Assembly: GCF_004332295.1 (NCBI RefSeq)
Contig: NZ_RXLP01000026.1
Coordinates: 146,073 to 210,072 of the forward strand
DNA from: Alloscardovia theropitheci
GTDB lineage: Bacteria; Actinomycetota; Actinomycetes; Actinomycetales; Bifidobacteriaceae
Direction: 5' to 3'
DNA length: 64,000 nucleotides
The position numbers and the translations under genes were made by a program. The notes beneath the pieces are model-generated. The model searched no databases and was not told where the DNA came from. It worked only from the letters and a program-made list of their open reading frames with translations. Position 1 is the first letter of the stretch. Each line of letters begins with the position of its first letter. Of the stretch, positions 63,120 through 64,000 are shown in pieces.

Positions 63120-64000
63120 CTACTTTATAGCCTTCACAATGTCAGCCCCTGAGGTAAGGAACTGCGCATCCATTTGTTCAGAAGCAACCGGCGCCTTTGT
63201 TACCTTTTGATTATTTGCATCAGTATACGCGCCAGCGTCAGCTATAAAGTCAAAGTACTGCTGTGCAGCTTGTTCATTCATCGTTCCGATAGCAAATTGC
63301 CCAGAACGAACTTCATCCACATTTCCCCAGTACTGTCCATCGACAATTGTCTGCATAGATTTTTTCACTAATGCTGCATCAAGATTGGAATCCTTTGCCG
63401 CATTCACTAGAATCTGTGCAGCTTCTTGTGGATGCAGATATGCCCACGTATATCCTTTTTGAATTGCACGAGTAAAACCTTGTACGGTTTCTTTATCTTG
63501 AGCAATCTTCTTATCGGATGTGATGATACCAATTTCATCAGCATTTCCTGGGACACCATAATCGGGCTCATTCCAACAATTGAGCTTTGGCCCGTACAGA
63601 TCAGCTTGCACACCTTCCCACGTGGAATAAAAACCACCAAAATCAGCCTTTCCAGATGTAAGGGTCTGGAAAGTGGACGTGCCTACAGTGACTTTATCAA
63701 AGTTTCCTTTTCCACCATCTGCCTGTATCATTCGCCGTATAACTGCATCCGATTCATTTGCACCAAATGTTGCAAATGTCTTACCATCAAAATCTTTCGG
63801 AGATTTAATGCTTGTATTTGATGCTAATGAACACCAAATCGCTGAAGTGCGTTGCTGTACCTGCACAATGAGTTTAATTCCAGCATCTTTAATATTCGCG
63901 ACGCCTACATTAAAAGCATTAGATAATGCAAAATCAGCCGCCCCTGTAGACACTGCCTGTTCCGCACCTGCCTGGGATGCCGCTAGGATATCAACCTGAA
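63120..64000 (-). CDS. ABC transporter substrate-binding protein, NMT1/THI5-like (5' end outside window)
   Basis: The frame is open to the window edge, so the signal peptide and lipobox are not seen. The visible 293 residues include AGAEQAVSTGAADFALSN, FDGKTFATFGANESDAVIRRM, and GYTWAYLHPQEAAQIL, as in NMT1/THI5-like proteins that bind pyrimidine precursors, nitrate-like or sulfonate ligands. A role in uptake of hydroxymethylpyrimidine or a nucleobase fits the nucleoside hydrolase next to it. Confidence 0.82.
   Translation of the reverse strand, partial: QVDILAASQAGAEQAVSTGAADFALSNAFNVGVANIKDAGIKLIVQVQQRTSAIWCSLASNTSIKSPKDFDGKTFATFGANESDAVIRRMIQADGGKGNFDKVTVGTSTFQTLTSGKADFGGFYSTWEGVQADLYGPKLNCWNEPDYGVPGNADEIGIITSDKKIAQDKETVQGFTRAIQKGYTWAYLHPQEAAQILVNAAKDSNLDAALVKKSMQTIVDGQYWGNVDEVRSGQFAIGTMNEQAAQQYFDFIADAGAYTDANNQKVTKAPVASEQMDAQFLTSGADIVKAIK

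Overview
The window looks like a piece of chromosome from a low-G+C member of the Bifidobacteriaceae (Gardnerella/Alloscardovia/low-G+C Bifidobacterium type) carrying a nearly complete siphovirus prophage. The assignment is an inference from gene content: clpB under a perfect HspR (HAIR) operator, a lepB-rnhB-rplS neighbourhood with a DUF2469 gene nearby, gatCAB, an araBDA operon under a LacI-family regulator, and WXG-type secreted proteins. No 16S or other decisive marker is in the window.

Region 1 (1-25373) is the prophage. Its left end, with the integrase, lies outside the window. A leftward immunity operon (HTH/ImmA-like protein, unknown protein, repressor) faces a rightward early operon of a Cro-like regulator, three small membrane proteins, an excisionase-like HTH protein, a RusA-like resolvase and a replication initiator gene with an internal iteron origin. 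A leftward membrane/coiled-coil gene separates the early genes from the late block: HNH nuclease, probable cos region, terminase, portal, a MuF-type head protein ending in an EndoU-like nuclease domain followed by a probable immunity gene, scaffold, capsid, connectors, tail tube, frameshifted tail chaperones, tape measure, Dit, tail protein, receptor-binding protein, holin and GH25/LysM endolysin. The prophage ends in the 3' half of a tRNA-Gly(UCC) gene, taken as attR.

Three prophage observations stand out. First, the receptor-binding protein gene ends in an invertible 700-bp segment bounded by perfect 19-bp inverted repeats; the opposite strand holds an alternative, in-frame C-terminal coding cassette. 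Second, the capsid-associated MuF protein carries a C-terminal EndoU toxin-like domain and is followed by a small MafI-like gene. Third, the octamer GCGCTCGC occurs 12 times, always in the same orientation, in every reading frame and once antisense to its gene; A/C-rich coding tracts end at it and often switch to T/G-rich sequence, giving a sawtooth strand composition.

Region 2 (25374-27045) looks like the wreck of a second element at the same tRNA site: a frameshifted integrase N-terminus, an intact PanA-Fic toxin-antitoxin pair and a short fragment of a capsid gene.

Region 3 (27046-64000) is host chromosome: pepC, a large membrane protein, a secreted amidase-like protein, araBDA with its regulator, rnhB-lepB-rplS, a WXG/T7SS-type secreted protein locus, an FAD oxidoreductase, DUF2469, an acetyltransferase, gatCAB, an rRNA methyltransferase, a PRTase-like protein, rmuC, a membrane-anchored GH3 enzyme with swapped domain order, a LytTR two-component system, a NUDIX hydrolase, clpB, a nucleoside hydrolase and a truncated NMT1-type binding protein.
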